Part shown: positions 1-12,900 of the stretch, piece after piece
Numbering within the stretch: the stretch's first letter is position 1
Layout of the letters: the number at the start of each line of letters is the position of its first letter
Origin: Berberis thunbergii
Taxonomy: Eukaryota > Streptophyta > Magnoliopsida > Ranunculales > Berberidaceae
Reading direction: 5' to 3'
NCBI GenBank assembly: GCA_003290165.1
Contig: QNQO01000830.1
Coordinates: forward strand, 62,001 to 126,000
DNA: 64,000 nt
Program-made: the position numbers and the translations under genes
Notes under the pieces: generated by a model
What the model saw: only the letters and a program-made list of their open reading frames with translations
What the model was told of the DNA's origin: nothing
Database searches by the model: none

Positions 1-969
1 TTCTCATCGTCTCTTCACTGCCAGTGGGACTCAAATTAAAATCATTAGAAACATGTCCCAGTTCCTCAATTTTGAAAGTTGAAACACTCCATCCCTAGCA
101 ACATGTCCTTGTTCCCCACCTTTATCCAATCACCTTTCTCGAGTATGGCGATCCCCATTATTCTGTACATGCTAGCAAGGAGTGGTTACAGATCAAAATT
201 GGTTGTGGATGATCATTCCTGTTTTGGTTGCAGTTTGGTCACCTGATACATGAATGGGAGTTTCTCCTCCTTCAATTGGTCTCCATCGCGTCAAACTTTG
301 CTAAAATCACCAATGTCAACGACGTCTCTTCAAGACAGTTGTATTGCATTTACCTTATTATCAAATCGATCCTAACATGCCCTTTACATTTGTTCTTACT
401 GAGATTTCCAAAGAGTTTGTTGTTGTAAGACCAAATAATGTGAATAGTTGGATGCAAAAGAGTAAACACTTGATGAAACTAGGTATACTCCTAGGAACAA
501 TAGTAGCCTAAAACTTCTTCGCACTAATCAATAACTAAATGACAATAATTCCAAAAGCTCTTTACTTATAATATTCAAAGTAGGGGTAACAACGTAAAGT
601 GTAAACCACAAAATTACCCTCAATCGACCATAATCAAAAGAAACGAATTAGCACAAATTGGAGGGGTTGGATGTGTGAGGTATCCACCCACCCTTTTTTA
701 TTTATGATGCATTTGATTTTCGTTTTCTATGGAAAATATGAAGATAATGGAGACATCACGGAAGAGAGGAGAGAAGGGATGGGAGTGAACATAGAATTTG
801 TAACCTCCCACCACCTATTTTTTTCTCAAAATCATGGAAAAAATAAATTTCCTAAGGGGGGCGAAGAACTTTTTTCATAGAAAACTAAAAAAATGCTATT
901 TCCAACACCATTGGATGAAAACTTTTCTCATTTGCTCTTCCATCTCCACTATTTCCATGGGAAAAATAA
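1..969. other. Part of MED23 intron 18, no gene seen
   Basis: This AT-rich sequence lies beyond the donor at 1362. Open frames here are short and match nothing I recognise. No MED23 exon is present. Confidence 0.6.
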
Positions 970-3900
970 TCAAATACACCCTACCCTTGCATGGAATCCA
1001 ATTCCTTTGGCGATCACTTGTGTTTAAGACACTTTTGATTAAAGGTGGAGTTGAACTCCTATGCAACATGAAAAATCCCAATTCCTTGCCCCAAAATTTG
1101 GATTCTCATCTTCCATGGGAGTTCAACTCCCACCTTTGATCAAAATCTAGAATTTGTGATAAGTGGTCCACCATAATTCGATCAAATTTTCCTTAAACAC
1201 AAGTGGTCGCCTCATGAATTCACGTGGTCCTCCCATCGATTCCATGCAACCAAACACACTCTTAGTTAACAACTTCACATCAAAGAAGCAAACAACATGT
1301 TCACAGATAAACATTGAGCATATGAAGAAGCATTACTAAATAGAAACCAGAAAAATGGATACCTATGGCTGTTGATGTGTTATCTTGAGCAGCCCATGTT
1401 GGATCTAACAAAGCATAGCCTACAGCAGAATCCAGCTCCTTGGTTGGTCTTTTTCCATCAGCGAGCCACCAACACTCTTTGATTATACGCGATGCTTCTG
1501 AATAAAGTTGTCCGTGAAATTCTGGTGGAAGCTGAGCTAATAGAAGACCACAAGCTTGAATCATCAAACAAGAAAGTTGTTGGCATGTATAACCACTTCT
1601 AGAAACAAAGTTAGCAGCATTTATTCCAGATGCTGAAGGAGTTGATCTGCTAGTGCTCAATGAATCAGTGCTTCCACCTGAAGGTGAAGTTGGCAGAACC
1701 GAAGCTTGCCCTACTGTACTTGGTGCTCCTTGCAAACTATTGCTAGACTGTATTAGTGCTGATTGAACATGCACAACTATCTGAACAAGTGAAGATACTA
1801 TCTGAGGAGGTGATACGGGAAGTGAGAGAAGCTCAATTACTGCTGTTTCCAGAACAAGCTGAGTATATGTGCCAGGATCCTGATTTTGGTAGAATGCTCT
1901 CTGTCCTTCAGAAGCATTTGGTGTTGTTCCTGACTGAGATGATGCTGGAATCTTGTTATGTGTACCCCGTGCAGAACCACTTGAAGTATCTCCCATGGGT
2001 CCTGATTTAGACTTACTATTCAAAGGAGGTACAACATTATTCACGAGACTCAATAATAAAGTTGCAAAATAGTCCGAAGGCGGGCACATGGCTGGATTTG
2101 ATGAACTAATATGCTGCGGGAATGACTCAGAGAAAGGGACCTGAAACAATCTGGGTTTGTGAAAAATGAAAAAAAAAAAAAAAAGATTTCGAAATGGAAT
2201 GCAAAATGATAAGTTTTACCTTTGAGAGATCAAGTACATTCAGTATACGCACAATGAGTTTGCTTGGAAGATGACCATAAAAGTAAGCAAGAATGTCGCG
2301 GACAAATGTAAATCTCATTGGGTGGTATGCAAGAAAAGGAGCAAATAAAACCATAACTTTCTCAGCCATTTCTATGGCATCATTCTCAATAAGCCGATAA
2401 ACAATTAAGGGAATGACCGGAAGCAAACGTGCTGCAATATCATCAAAGAAGGGAGGATACCTGAATGGTGAATATTAAAGTCACATATAAATGAAATAAA
2501 AAAACTCGTTTAAATCCTAATTCAAAATGAAGATCGCAATGTGAAATTTTCTTAATGGAGATGTTACACAGAAGTTAGCCTGTGAAAGCAAAAGGCCAAG
2601 TGCAGTTGATCGGAAGGTGGATCATTGCCATGATTAAGGATAAAAGGCACTAGTGTAGAGATAGATCATGTGGATGTATCACTGGATGGGTTTTCTATTG
2701 AGAGGTAAACTTCATTACTTTACTTCTGATCGCACATCTATTTATTTTTTGCAATGATTTGTTTACTATTTCAACAATATATACATGGATGTTGTCCTGG
2801 AATGTTGCTTTTACCACTAGCCACATCCCCCTTTCTCTATCTTATTGTTTAAGTTCATGATGTGATGGGGACCAAGGAATGTGATTTCTTGAGAAATGTT
2901 GAAATTTCTCGAAATATTTCTTTTTTTTTCAAGTTACCGAAATTCATTTTTTCGTTAGGCCAATCTTAGTTTCCCTACACTTGAACTCGTTTTAACCTTA
3001 GTTTAGTATTAAAATTTTGTTATATAACTAATTCTTATGCAATATATTGTTGTACCACATTATAATTTCAAAAATACAACCGAAATTTTTATGTTTTTTC
3101 TATACACAACGAAATATTTCTTAAAATTAACTTACCGAAATTACCTCTTAAACCAACATCACAATTCTTGATAGGGACTATTTTTGTGGAAGCTAGAAAC
3201 ATGAAATTATAATTATTTGGTTAGAACATAATTCCAAAACTTTTGCAATAAAGTTTCCAATTGGGGATGGTCGCTATGGAGATTTTAATTTTATTATAGA
3301 GTTGGATTTCTTTTATTTGGATTGATACAATTGGTTATTATATCTAGTAGCAAACCAAATTACAAGTTTTGTTTTTTATATCCCTGCACTCTTGTTTATT
3401 GTGTAATGTATGTTATTAAATCGGTGAATAATACCTACCCATAGTGCAATATCAAGAGTGTGTAAAGAGGTTAGAGAAAGAAAGATGAAATATATATATT
3501 AAGAGTATGAAGTCGCACCTTCATCTGACATTGAATTCTTATTTTTATTATTATTGCCTTACATTGAGACAAGTGGTGTTCACTATAATGCACATTAAAA
3601 AAAATTCTTGAAGTAAACATATTATTTAGAAGAATAAAGAATGTTTACAATATATAGGCCGATTAATTTTGATTAATCCCGATTAATCTCATATTGCTCA
3701 TTAACCGATTAGGGTCCGATTGACGACTTAACTACATAGTGTTTGATTATGCAAAATCAAACACTGAAAAAATTTGTTTAGATCTATAAGCTCTTAAATG
3801 CATTGACTGACTGAATTCAACCAATTGCCAGCAATTTCAAGGTTACCTTTCCTTAAAAGCAAGATGACTTCCAAGAGCTTTCTGCAATTCGTTGCGCTTG

Positions 3901-6900
3901 AAAATTCCAGAATGGAGCCAATGTTCAGGTGGTCCACGGTTAAGACAAAAGAATTTGATCCGTTGTTGAAGCTCTGGCCTATCAATTAGACTTATCTAAA
4001 ACGTAGATTGGTAAAACAATCATTTTTTTCAGGAAAAAAAAAGAAAAGAATGAATGAACTTTCATTAGATCAGGATAAAAACAAACTTCACAATGTGCAT
4101 ACCACAATTCGAAGAGCATGGGGATCATCATCACGGTCAATAAGTGCTAGAAGCAAAATATCCAAAGGAAGTAGCTCATGTGTCCAAATAAAAAATGTCA
4201 AGTTTGCACTAGCTTTCAGCAGAAGATCCTGAATAACACCACCAATAGGAAAAGACAATTTTAAACTTAACACCAAAGAGGAAAGGAGGCTCTAGATAAT
4301 AGAATAGGAGAGTTGTCTCCTCATTATAGTATTTCATTTTCTATTTCATGCTTACTAAATTTAGTTCTATTTAATGTAACTTTGTGGTCCAGTTAGCATT
4401 GCATTAATTATTTGAATAGAACCACGACTATTTAAATCCAAGAGTCACTCACATCCTTTACCCCTCTCTTCTTCTGTCTTTTGTCTTCCTTTGGCTCGGT
4501 GTCCAATTTGGAATCAAAGTCAAAGATTCTAAGTATACCGCCACCAAAATTCATAATATGTCCTAGTCAAGGGCAACCAAGTTTCACGTTTGGTAATGAC
4601 ACTATGACATGTACCAACAAATCGAAGTTACCAACTCATTAAAATTGATGTAATATGTTTAACACATGGACATATTTTAGCAAAATGTTTCTCAAATTAA
4701 TTTAAAGGAAAATAAAATAGGCTTATTTGCACTTTCGCTTCCATTATAGGGTATATCAGTTTGGGTGCCAAATTTTAGGGTATATGGCCTAACCCCCATT
4801 TTGGATGAAAATCGTCAAGTCAACATCTCACATCTTTGACGGATCAATGTGTCTTTTAAGACCAAAATACCTAACTTGAATATGTGCATGGTCGCATAAA
4901 AATCAAAACCATTTTGAATAACTCGTGAAAATGAGATGGATAAGCTTAAGAAAAGAATTTAAAAAAAAAATTTCTCCGTTTCTCATTTTTATTTGTCGCA
5001 CCACCACCTCTACCAACACGAGGCATATCTGAAATTCGAAAGGGGACTTTCAGAACATCAACGGGCATCTTTTGACACTCAAAAGATGACAACATTCTTT
5101 GATGAATGTAACAATGATTTTCTTGTTTTCATAAAATCGAAAAGTTCATAGAGGAAGACAATGCATGAAGGAAAAGTTTTATGATTGGGTCGAACTGTTC
5201 GAATGACAAACACCTTTCTATGCATTCACCCATAGAAAATGGGACCAATCGCTCATCACTCATCACTTATAGAATAGATCTGCTTATCCTTGTTCCGACA
5301 AATAAAATTATTCCATTATTACCAACAAAATAGAATAAAAATAAATAAGGACCCTTGCTTTGAAATAATTCACTGCAAATCAGAAATCTATAGCCTCACT
5401 TTTTCCAATACGACAAACTTATATTGTGATTATTTTTCTTTGATAAAAGGGTGGGTTTGCTTTGGTATCGTGTTCATACCGTCATATTGAATGATCCAGG
5501 TACCGACCAGACACATTCCTAAGGCCCTTCCACGAGCCACCCAACTACATCCACCAACGTTCGCAACCGCACATCCTCCCTCCACCATTGTCCCACTTTT
5601 CCCTTGGTTCGACTCCACCAATATTCACCTTCTTGATTCCCATCTGCCCACCACCAACATCATTCACCAACCTTGACTACCTCCCATACCAACAACGTTA
5701 TCTAACCATCATAGGCAACCTATTGGGCAAGGTGGATGGTTGGAGGATTTCAGAAAGTAGGTGTTTTATGGATAAAAAAAATGAGGAAGAAATTTTTTAT
5801 TTTTTATTTTCCAAATCCATTGGTTCTACTAGAGATTCATAAGTGATGAATCTATCATTGGATGATTTTAAAGTGTTGTTGGGTCTTGCACGTCCCTTGC
5901 ACATGTGATCCAAGTTAGGATATTTTGGTCTTAAAAGATACATTGACCATCAGTCAACTTGGTTTCCAACCAAAATGGAGGTTAGACCGCAATTACCCAA
6001 AACTTTAGCGCCCATATTGAACGGATTTCGGTTAAGTGAGGTCATGGATTAATCTGAAATTGATGATTGGTCCAAAATCATGGAGAACCAAGTCTATCCA
6101 CCACACAAATCACACTCCAAAATTAAATAAGTGATTTTGCTTAGTGGAATTGCTTATGGGATCAACCACCTTTCATCCTTGTGGTGTCGACGTACAACAG
6201 TCGTGAGACTTCACAAAGCTTATGGGCTCAAGCTTGTGGGCCAAACTTAATGATGTGAATGTGCTTACTCACAATAATCTCACATCGACTAAGAGTTTGA
6301 AGTCAATAAATAGGTGAGCTTCCCCACCTTTCAAAGTACACAACTACATGCATTGTTCTTGTAATAAACGGAGCCTTGCTAAATGTGATATTGTCTTCAA
6401 ATACTTGTAGAAAGTTGTTTTGACCCATCCTCCCTTATTCTCCTTATATTAAGGTATGACCTTAGGAATTTTCTAGAGTTAGAAATGTTTTATTGTACAT
6501 ATGAGTTTGAGCTTATACAAACTCAAATTGGTTTCGTGCCCCTCAAATGTTTGATAAATATTTTCAAACAATGACGCAATCGCTAACACTTTAGTACACC
6601 ATATTTTCCCTCTCCCCATAAGAATACTTGGGATGTTGTACATGGTTAGTGCCTTGTGAGTAAGGAGGGAACCCTTGTGTATATGCAAGGGATGCGTGAC
6701 CAAGTACGTTACGTTTCTCAGATCAAGTTGCTTGAGAAAAAAGAAGTGGAAGATCAAGTGTTGTTGATCAAGCTGGCTGAAGTGAAACATCATTAAAGCA
6801 AAAATTCTTTCTTGTATGCGAGAACAAGAGGTGTACCACATTGTGAAACCAATGTACGGTTGTCATATATGACTCTTGTACTCAAGATATTTATTTAATA

Positions 6901-9900
6901 GTGGATGTTGATTTCTCTATGTTGAGTAGCCTTTATCGATTAAGTTGGCAACCAATTGTGTCTCATTTACTTTTCATGCATATTTACTTTACCATGTGAT
7001 GGCTAAGTAAATCGACAAATCCATAAATTAATAAAATCAATCAAATTACAAATTAGAAATTTCACAAAAGGTGTTCCTTACCACTTTCTTTGTGAAACCT
7101 TAGGCCACTATCTACCTGTCTTATGAAAACGATCTAAAGGGTTAGTGGCAATTTGTGGAGACTGGGTTCCAAAAGAATTGAAATCTTTAATCTGTGTACA
7201 GGTTAAAAGGAGAGATATTGATCTTTGCAACTTTAACCACACCTTCTTGAATTATAGCATTCTGAAAAGCTTGGGGAAGAATTGTTGCAGATCCTATTCT
7301 TGTTTCTATGTTAATACCTTGAGACCAAAGCCAGTGAGCAAACACCAACTGTAACCAATGCTTACTCTAGACTTCAGCACTATTCATTGGGACTAAAGTC
7401 AATGGTACTTCCACATAATCTACAGCTTTGATTTCGAGCAATGGTGCTCGAGAGGGTTTTAGTGGTGGCTTTAATGGTGAGTCTCTAGGTAGTTGCGGTA
7501 GGGGTTGTGGTGGAACATGCGGATGTTCTCAGGGTGGTAGAGTGCTCTTAACCAACAAGGAATATGAGCCTCGGGGTTGCACTCATCATACTGGTCCTTA
7601 AGCTACTTGAGTTGCTAGAAATTAATGAAAATTGGGGTAAGCTAATTACGTTACTGATGATGTTTTCTCGCTAGAGCCCACTAATTCAACTGCTGCTACA
7701 TGTAGGAACTCCTCTATTCCAATGATTTTACTTCTTAGATTAAGGAGCTCATTCAAACTTTAAGATCAGCTACTCCTAAAGTCATCTTTGCCAATTCAAG
7801 TAGTCTGGCATTCAAGTTGATTTGTGTGCTAGTGTTCATATTTCTAGTAAGTATTGTCTCTCTTCAAAATATTTCTTCTGTTCATGATCATAATTTTTTA
7901 ACTTATGGATCCTCTAGACCTGTTCATAAATAAGGTAACCTACATGCCAGTCCATTTTTATCTCTAATTTTGTTTTCTGGTCTATATGTGACAGAGACAG
8001 ACTTCCCTTTTAATCTCTAATTAATTATTAATTAACTAATAACAAAAAAAACCCTAATTACAGCTCTCTAGTTTTCAGTGACCTTCCCTTCAATTTTTTT
8101 TTTCAGGATGAAGACAGAGATTGGTTGGTGGCATGAAAAAAACCCTAACCATAAGTTGAGTGTTGTTACAATTAGAAGGTGAGGTTTACCATTAGGAAAC
8201 TGTCATTTGATGTAGCTCAAACAAACGAGGCCCTCGAGAAATAAAAAATATTTCATATGTTATTTGTTAGACTTGTCGACTATTGTTCTCTTATGAATTA
8301 GTTATTCCTAGGAGGGTTGGCTAAAATCATTTTAAGCTGGCCACTGAACCATTAATTTGACATTCTGGGGGTCAAGGGTGGGTTGGGGAGGGGACCTTTA
8401 GATTGACTCAATCACTTTATAGAAGTGATTAAGACTTTGTAGATTTAAATAATCTTATAGAAGTTATAGATCAATAAGCATTTGAATCAATGTTTAAGAG
8501 TAGATTTAAGAGATCTAAACAGATCTCTATTCATTGTTCAAGGGAATAGTCAAGTTAAATGAAGATCTAAATTGATCTTTATTGATGCTTTGCATGATCA
8601 CATAATAATAAAGTGGAAAAAAATAAACAACATGCGATGTAACGTGGTTCATTTATAGAGTTGTAATCACCAATTGTATCAGCTGCATCCACAGACAAAA
8701 TATCCACTATGAAACAGTAACACCATTACATGGTTGTTCACTGAAGGCCCTTACCAATTTCAAAATTCTGAAGCTTGCTTTAATAATCTTTCCTTACGGT
8801 CTCAGTAACATACCAAGACAAAAAAACCCACCTTGCATATACACAAGTGAGACGGTGATGTAGATTTGTGAAGTCTTAACATATGGATATAGCCTTGTGA
8901 AGTATCAGGTCTATCCTCTTTGGAAAAAGATGCACAAAGAAAACTCTATCTTTGGATGTTGAAGATACTTATTATCAACCTCGAACCTCAACATTCCTTG
9001 ACTCTTTTATACATAGAGTTGTGATATAGCCAAAACGAGATGAAAATAAATAGAAATAGATTTATTGAGCACAGTGACAGGTCGTGTTCACATTGACTTT
9101 ACTAGACGAGCTCATCTTCCGAGTTGTTTGCTTGATGGGTCCAAATAGGTCGAACTCTCTGCCTGACTGATCCAATATTCATGTCCTAGTTAACTGCAAT
9201 CTAGTCGACACTTGTAAACTTTCACAAGGATTTTTAATCGAATCACTTTGGAACAATTTTTATAATTGAAATCCTTGCAATCATACGAGTAATGTAGTTA
9301 ATATCATGTTACAATTGTATTCTTGAGTCTTTTACCTTTATTAATGAGTGTCATTCTGGCACTCTCTCTTCAACTCATTATGAAACTCACCTGGTCTAAA
9401 CAGTTTGACGATAAATAATATCAACATAATTTCAGTATGAACTTAAAAGCATTCATAGTCACAATCCAAGAATAAACAGAAAAAATGGTCATTTACACTT
9501 ACGCTCACTAATTTAGGGGTATATTGCATAGGGGTTCAAAGTTTAGAATGTTTACACCTTAGTGTCAAATTTGAACCTTGCCTGTTAGGTTTCCCATGTT
9601 TACTTGGCTTCTATACTCAAGGACTAAAATGCCCTTACCAATGGAGTTAATTGTGGTAGGGATATATATTAAAAGCCATTCCTTTTCGTAGTAGAACTCA
9701 GATTAAGTTGTTTTGAGAATTTAGTTTATGTTTCGTTTAGAACTCATTTTACAATTTGACTATTAGTTAATAAAATTAATTATTTTCCTATTTTAATCCT
9801 TTTAATGAGAATCTTTGTGGACAATGTTTGCATTAATTTATGTTTTGGAAGTGTCTTTTATTCTAAATTTTAGACGATTTAGCGTGTAGCTTTCAATTTA

Positions 9901-12900
9901 CACACAATAATGATTGTCGGGTACTTGCATAATGGATTCACAACCGTAAATAGAGTTAGACATACCATTGGTAGGGTTGTAGTGTCATCTTCTAGTATAG
10001 CCTATCTTGGCTATGGGAAACTTTGTGATGCCTTGGACTATTGCACGAGTATATTTTGCGTGTATTGGACATCACTGTCTTGAGGTAATTTTTTATATAT
10101 CAATTATTATAATTAGTGCTTAAGTTTTTAATCTTAAGATGATTAATGTGCATATTATATATGTCAGTTTGATTTATCAAGTAGTGAGGTAATTTTTATA
10201 TATCAATTATTATAATTAGTGCTTAAGTTTTTAATCTTAAAATGATTAATGTGCATATTATATATGTCAGTTTGATTTATCAAGTAGTGAGATTCTTCTT
10301 GTGGGTCGACAACCTCAGAGGACAGATGACGATATTGTCTACGATGAACATTAATCGTGGATGGAATTCACATCCCAATATAGAGATTGTAATGTCTTCT
10401 TGAGGAAGCTTATAAGTTTTATACATGTCAAGTGAATTTAATTACCCGACATGATAAAGAAGTTCATGGAAAGGTCTCAAGGATGACAAAAACTTAATTA
10501 AATAATATTGTCAAGTGATTTAATTTAAATTGCACGCATCTGTAATATTAACGAGGGGAGAATATTATGCATATTATAATTGAACTCGAAATTCAAATTT
10601 GAGATAAAGGTCACGAGTGCAACTATTACTATATAGTGGTGTGAATTATAGCTTATGTGGTTGGGAAGTTGGGCCGAATTAAGTTTTCCCAACCTATAAG
10701 AAGCTTGAGTCATATTTTCTCCTTGTGGTTCTTACTATAGCCTATATATAGTAGTTTTTGAAACCCTAGAGAAGTTTCAGAGAAAAAGAGTGATAAAGAG
10801 AAAGGAGGCCTTGAATGATCAAAATCCACTCTCTGTATGAGGCTTGGCATCAGAGCCGAAATACGGTAGAAATTCGTAATTTGTTGCTTTTTTACAAAGC
10901 TTTGGATCATTGTTCGTGCTAAAACCAAAGAGATCTCAAAGGTATATCCTCTTTCGATTCAAGGATAAAAAGCATGAGCTGTAAAAGTTATGTTGTTCAT
11001 ACTATACGTGCTACAAATGGATCTTGGGGTTTGATCTGTAACCTACATATTTAATAGTTGGAGATTTAGATGATGACCTCTATAAGATCTGAGGATTCAC
11101 AGCAAAAATAATAATAATAATAATAATAATATTTTAGAATGGTTATCTTCGTGAAATCTAAAGGATGACGACCAAAATGTAACCCTTGTCCCTTATTTTC
11201 TCCTTTATTTGCCACCCTTATTGTTTTTGCAAGCTCAGCACCACTACTTTCCAACCACCACCACCTACCTTTGTCCATTTTCAGATTTTGCCATGAGTCC
11301 ATGACCACCACCTTTTTCCTCCCACCACATCCACCACCATATTGCCACTCATTATCAACTAACCAATCAACCATCCAACCACCATCATCATCATCACCTG
11401 TCACCATTGTCATCACCACATCATCAACCACCATCTGCTACCAATCATCACCACCCACCATCCACGGTTCCACCATCAACAGATTCACCCCCTTGTCCCT
11501 TACCATCATCACCATACCGTCATTGACGTCAGCCCTCCTAATTCTGCCTCCGCCACCCACTCCTTCATCACCATCTTGCCTCCATTCAATCCTACATTAT
11601 CAAGGCACCATTCCTAAATCCTCAATCTCTTTATCTTGTTAGGTTTTTTTTTGTCATTTTATCCGAACCATTTGTTGTCTCGAGATGTGTATGCACATAA
11701 AACAGAGGCAGGGCACTTTGGTATTTTAGGAAAGCTTAACTTTTTTTTGAGATCAATGCAGGAAACCTGAAGGTCAATTAGACTCCAATTTTACCCAAAA
11801 GTAGTAGACTCCAAACTGTAAATGACCTCTAAAAAAAAGTTGAAGATAACAACTACAACAATACACATATAGTTTAAACATTCTAAAAGCAACCCCAAAA
11901 AGCAAAAGCCATCCATAGAAATAAAGTTGAAATGTTCATAGATCCTCAAAGTCAAAGACTACAACCCAAAATCCCCAATCGAAGAGAAAATTTGAAACTT
12001 CAAACTCGAAGAAGACTTGAATCGACTTGAATAACCTTCAATACGCCTGGTTGAATTGAATCGACTTTAACTAGGTCAAATGGGTTTCAATAGGCATGGT
12101 CAAGTGTGCAATTAATTTTGGGTTGCAATAAGGGCGATGTGGTTCTTCTCTGTTGCGGCACTCGACTTTTTGATGACTTTAACCCTAAAGGTGTGGTCAA
12201 AGGTGGTCGCCTTGGACTACACCCCTTGGCTAGGATGGGGGGGGGGGGGGGGGAGTAGAGGGGCATAGCAAGCAATCCCCAAAACTACATAGCTTGTGCG
12301 TTTTGCTTTTAAACAAATTAAAAAAATAATAATAATATAAAATAATGAGTTGGGTAAAGGACTAGACTACAGTGAGTCATTACTCGCTGTTGTTTTGATA
12401 CTAACGAAACTAGTTGTCCACTAAATTTCAACATGTTAGTGTTGCAAAACCAAAACCATCTCCTTGGCTCGTATGTGCATGTTTCCCAAGTCTTATTGTT
12501 TTAATGTTATGTTGAGTTACCACATATCTCATTCGTGGATAATAAAAATTTCTTTCTCATTCTTGTATCTTAGGACCATCTGTTTTTGGATACTCCTATT
12601 TCCTTGTGTTGTTGTTATCCATGTATTGGTTTCATGTTAAAAGTGCCTCCATGTTCTCACAAATGTGTCATTTAGGGTATTTTTGCACTAAGAAACAATG
12701 CAAATACATGATCAGGCTGAAACGTATATGACTGACAAATGTGAAAGGCCCAGGAGCAATGATCAGGCTGCCTATGAAATCAACATCACCTTTTCACCTA
12801 ATTTACTTATTCCTTCTTCATCTAGTTTTGTCTTATTTTCCTGTTTCACCTTTGTCCTATTTTCCTGTTTCACCTTCTTCATCTTCATAATCCTCCTTCT

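Larger units (their letters stand above)
9487..11827. mobile_element. Long-TIR (Mutator-like) element, probably nested
   Basis: It begins GGTCATTTACA and ends with the inverse TGTAAATGACC. The similarity continues weakly inward to ACTAAAATGCCCTTACC on the left and CCAAAGTGCCCTGCC on the right (inverse). A CCACCA/CATCA-rich stretch fills 11230-11560. The interior also holds a 104 bp tandem duplication and an LTR-like piece. No transposase frame is visible. Confidence 0.5.

Noticed and set aside
1..1362. Search for the final MED23 exon
   Set aside because: No reading resembling the expected C-terminal segment is found; the exon must lie outside the window.
1756..2010. 84-codon plus-strand open frame
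   Set aside because: It is the antisense shadow of MED23 exon 18 and has no recognisable domain.
3794..3985. 63-codon minus-strand open frame over exon 16
   Set aside because: It is in the wrong frame; the MED23 frame in the same place gives the conserved [13 protein letters not shown] reading joined in phase to both neighbours.
6479..6841. 120-codon minus-strand open frame
   Set aside because: No conserved motif and no splice or promoter context; it lies in intron 14 repeat sequence.
11271..11642. 123-codon Pro/Ser/Thr-rich plus-strand frame and its 122-codon reverse counterpart
   Set aside because: Both arise from the CCACC/CATC-rich core of a long-TIR element; low complexity keeps all frames open.
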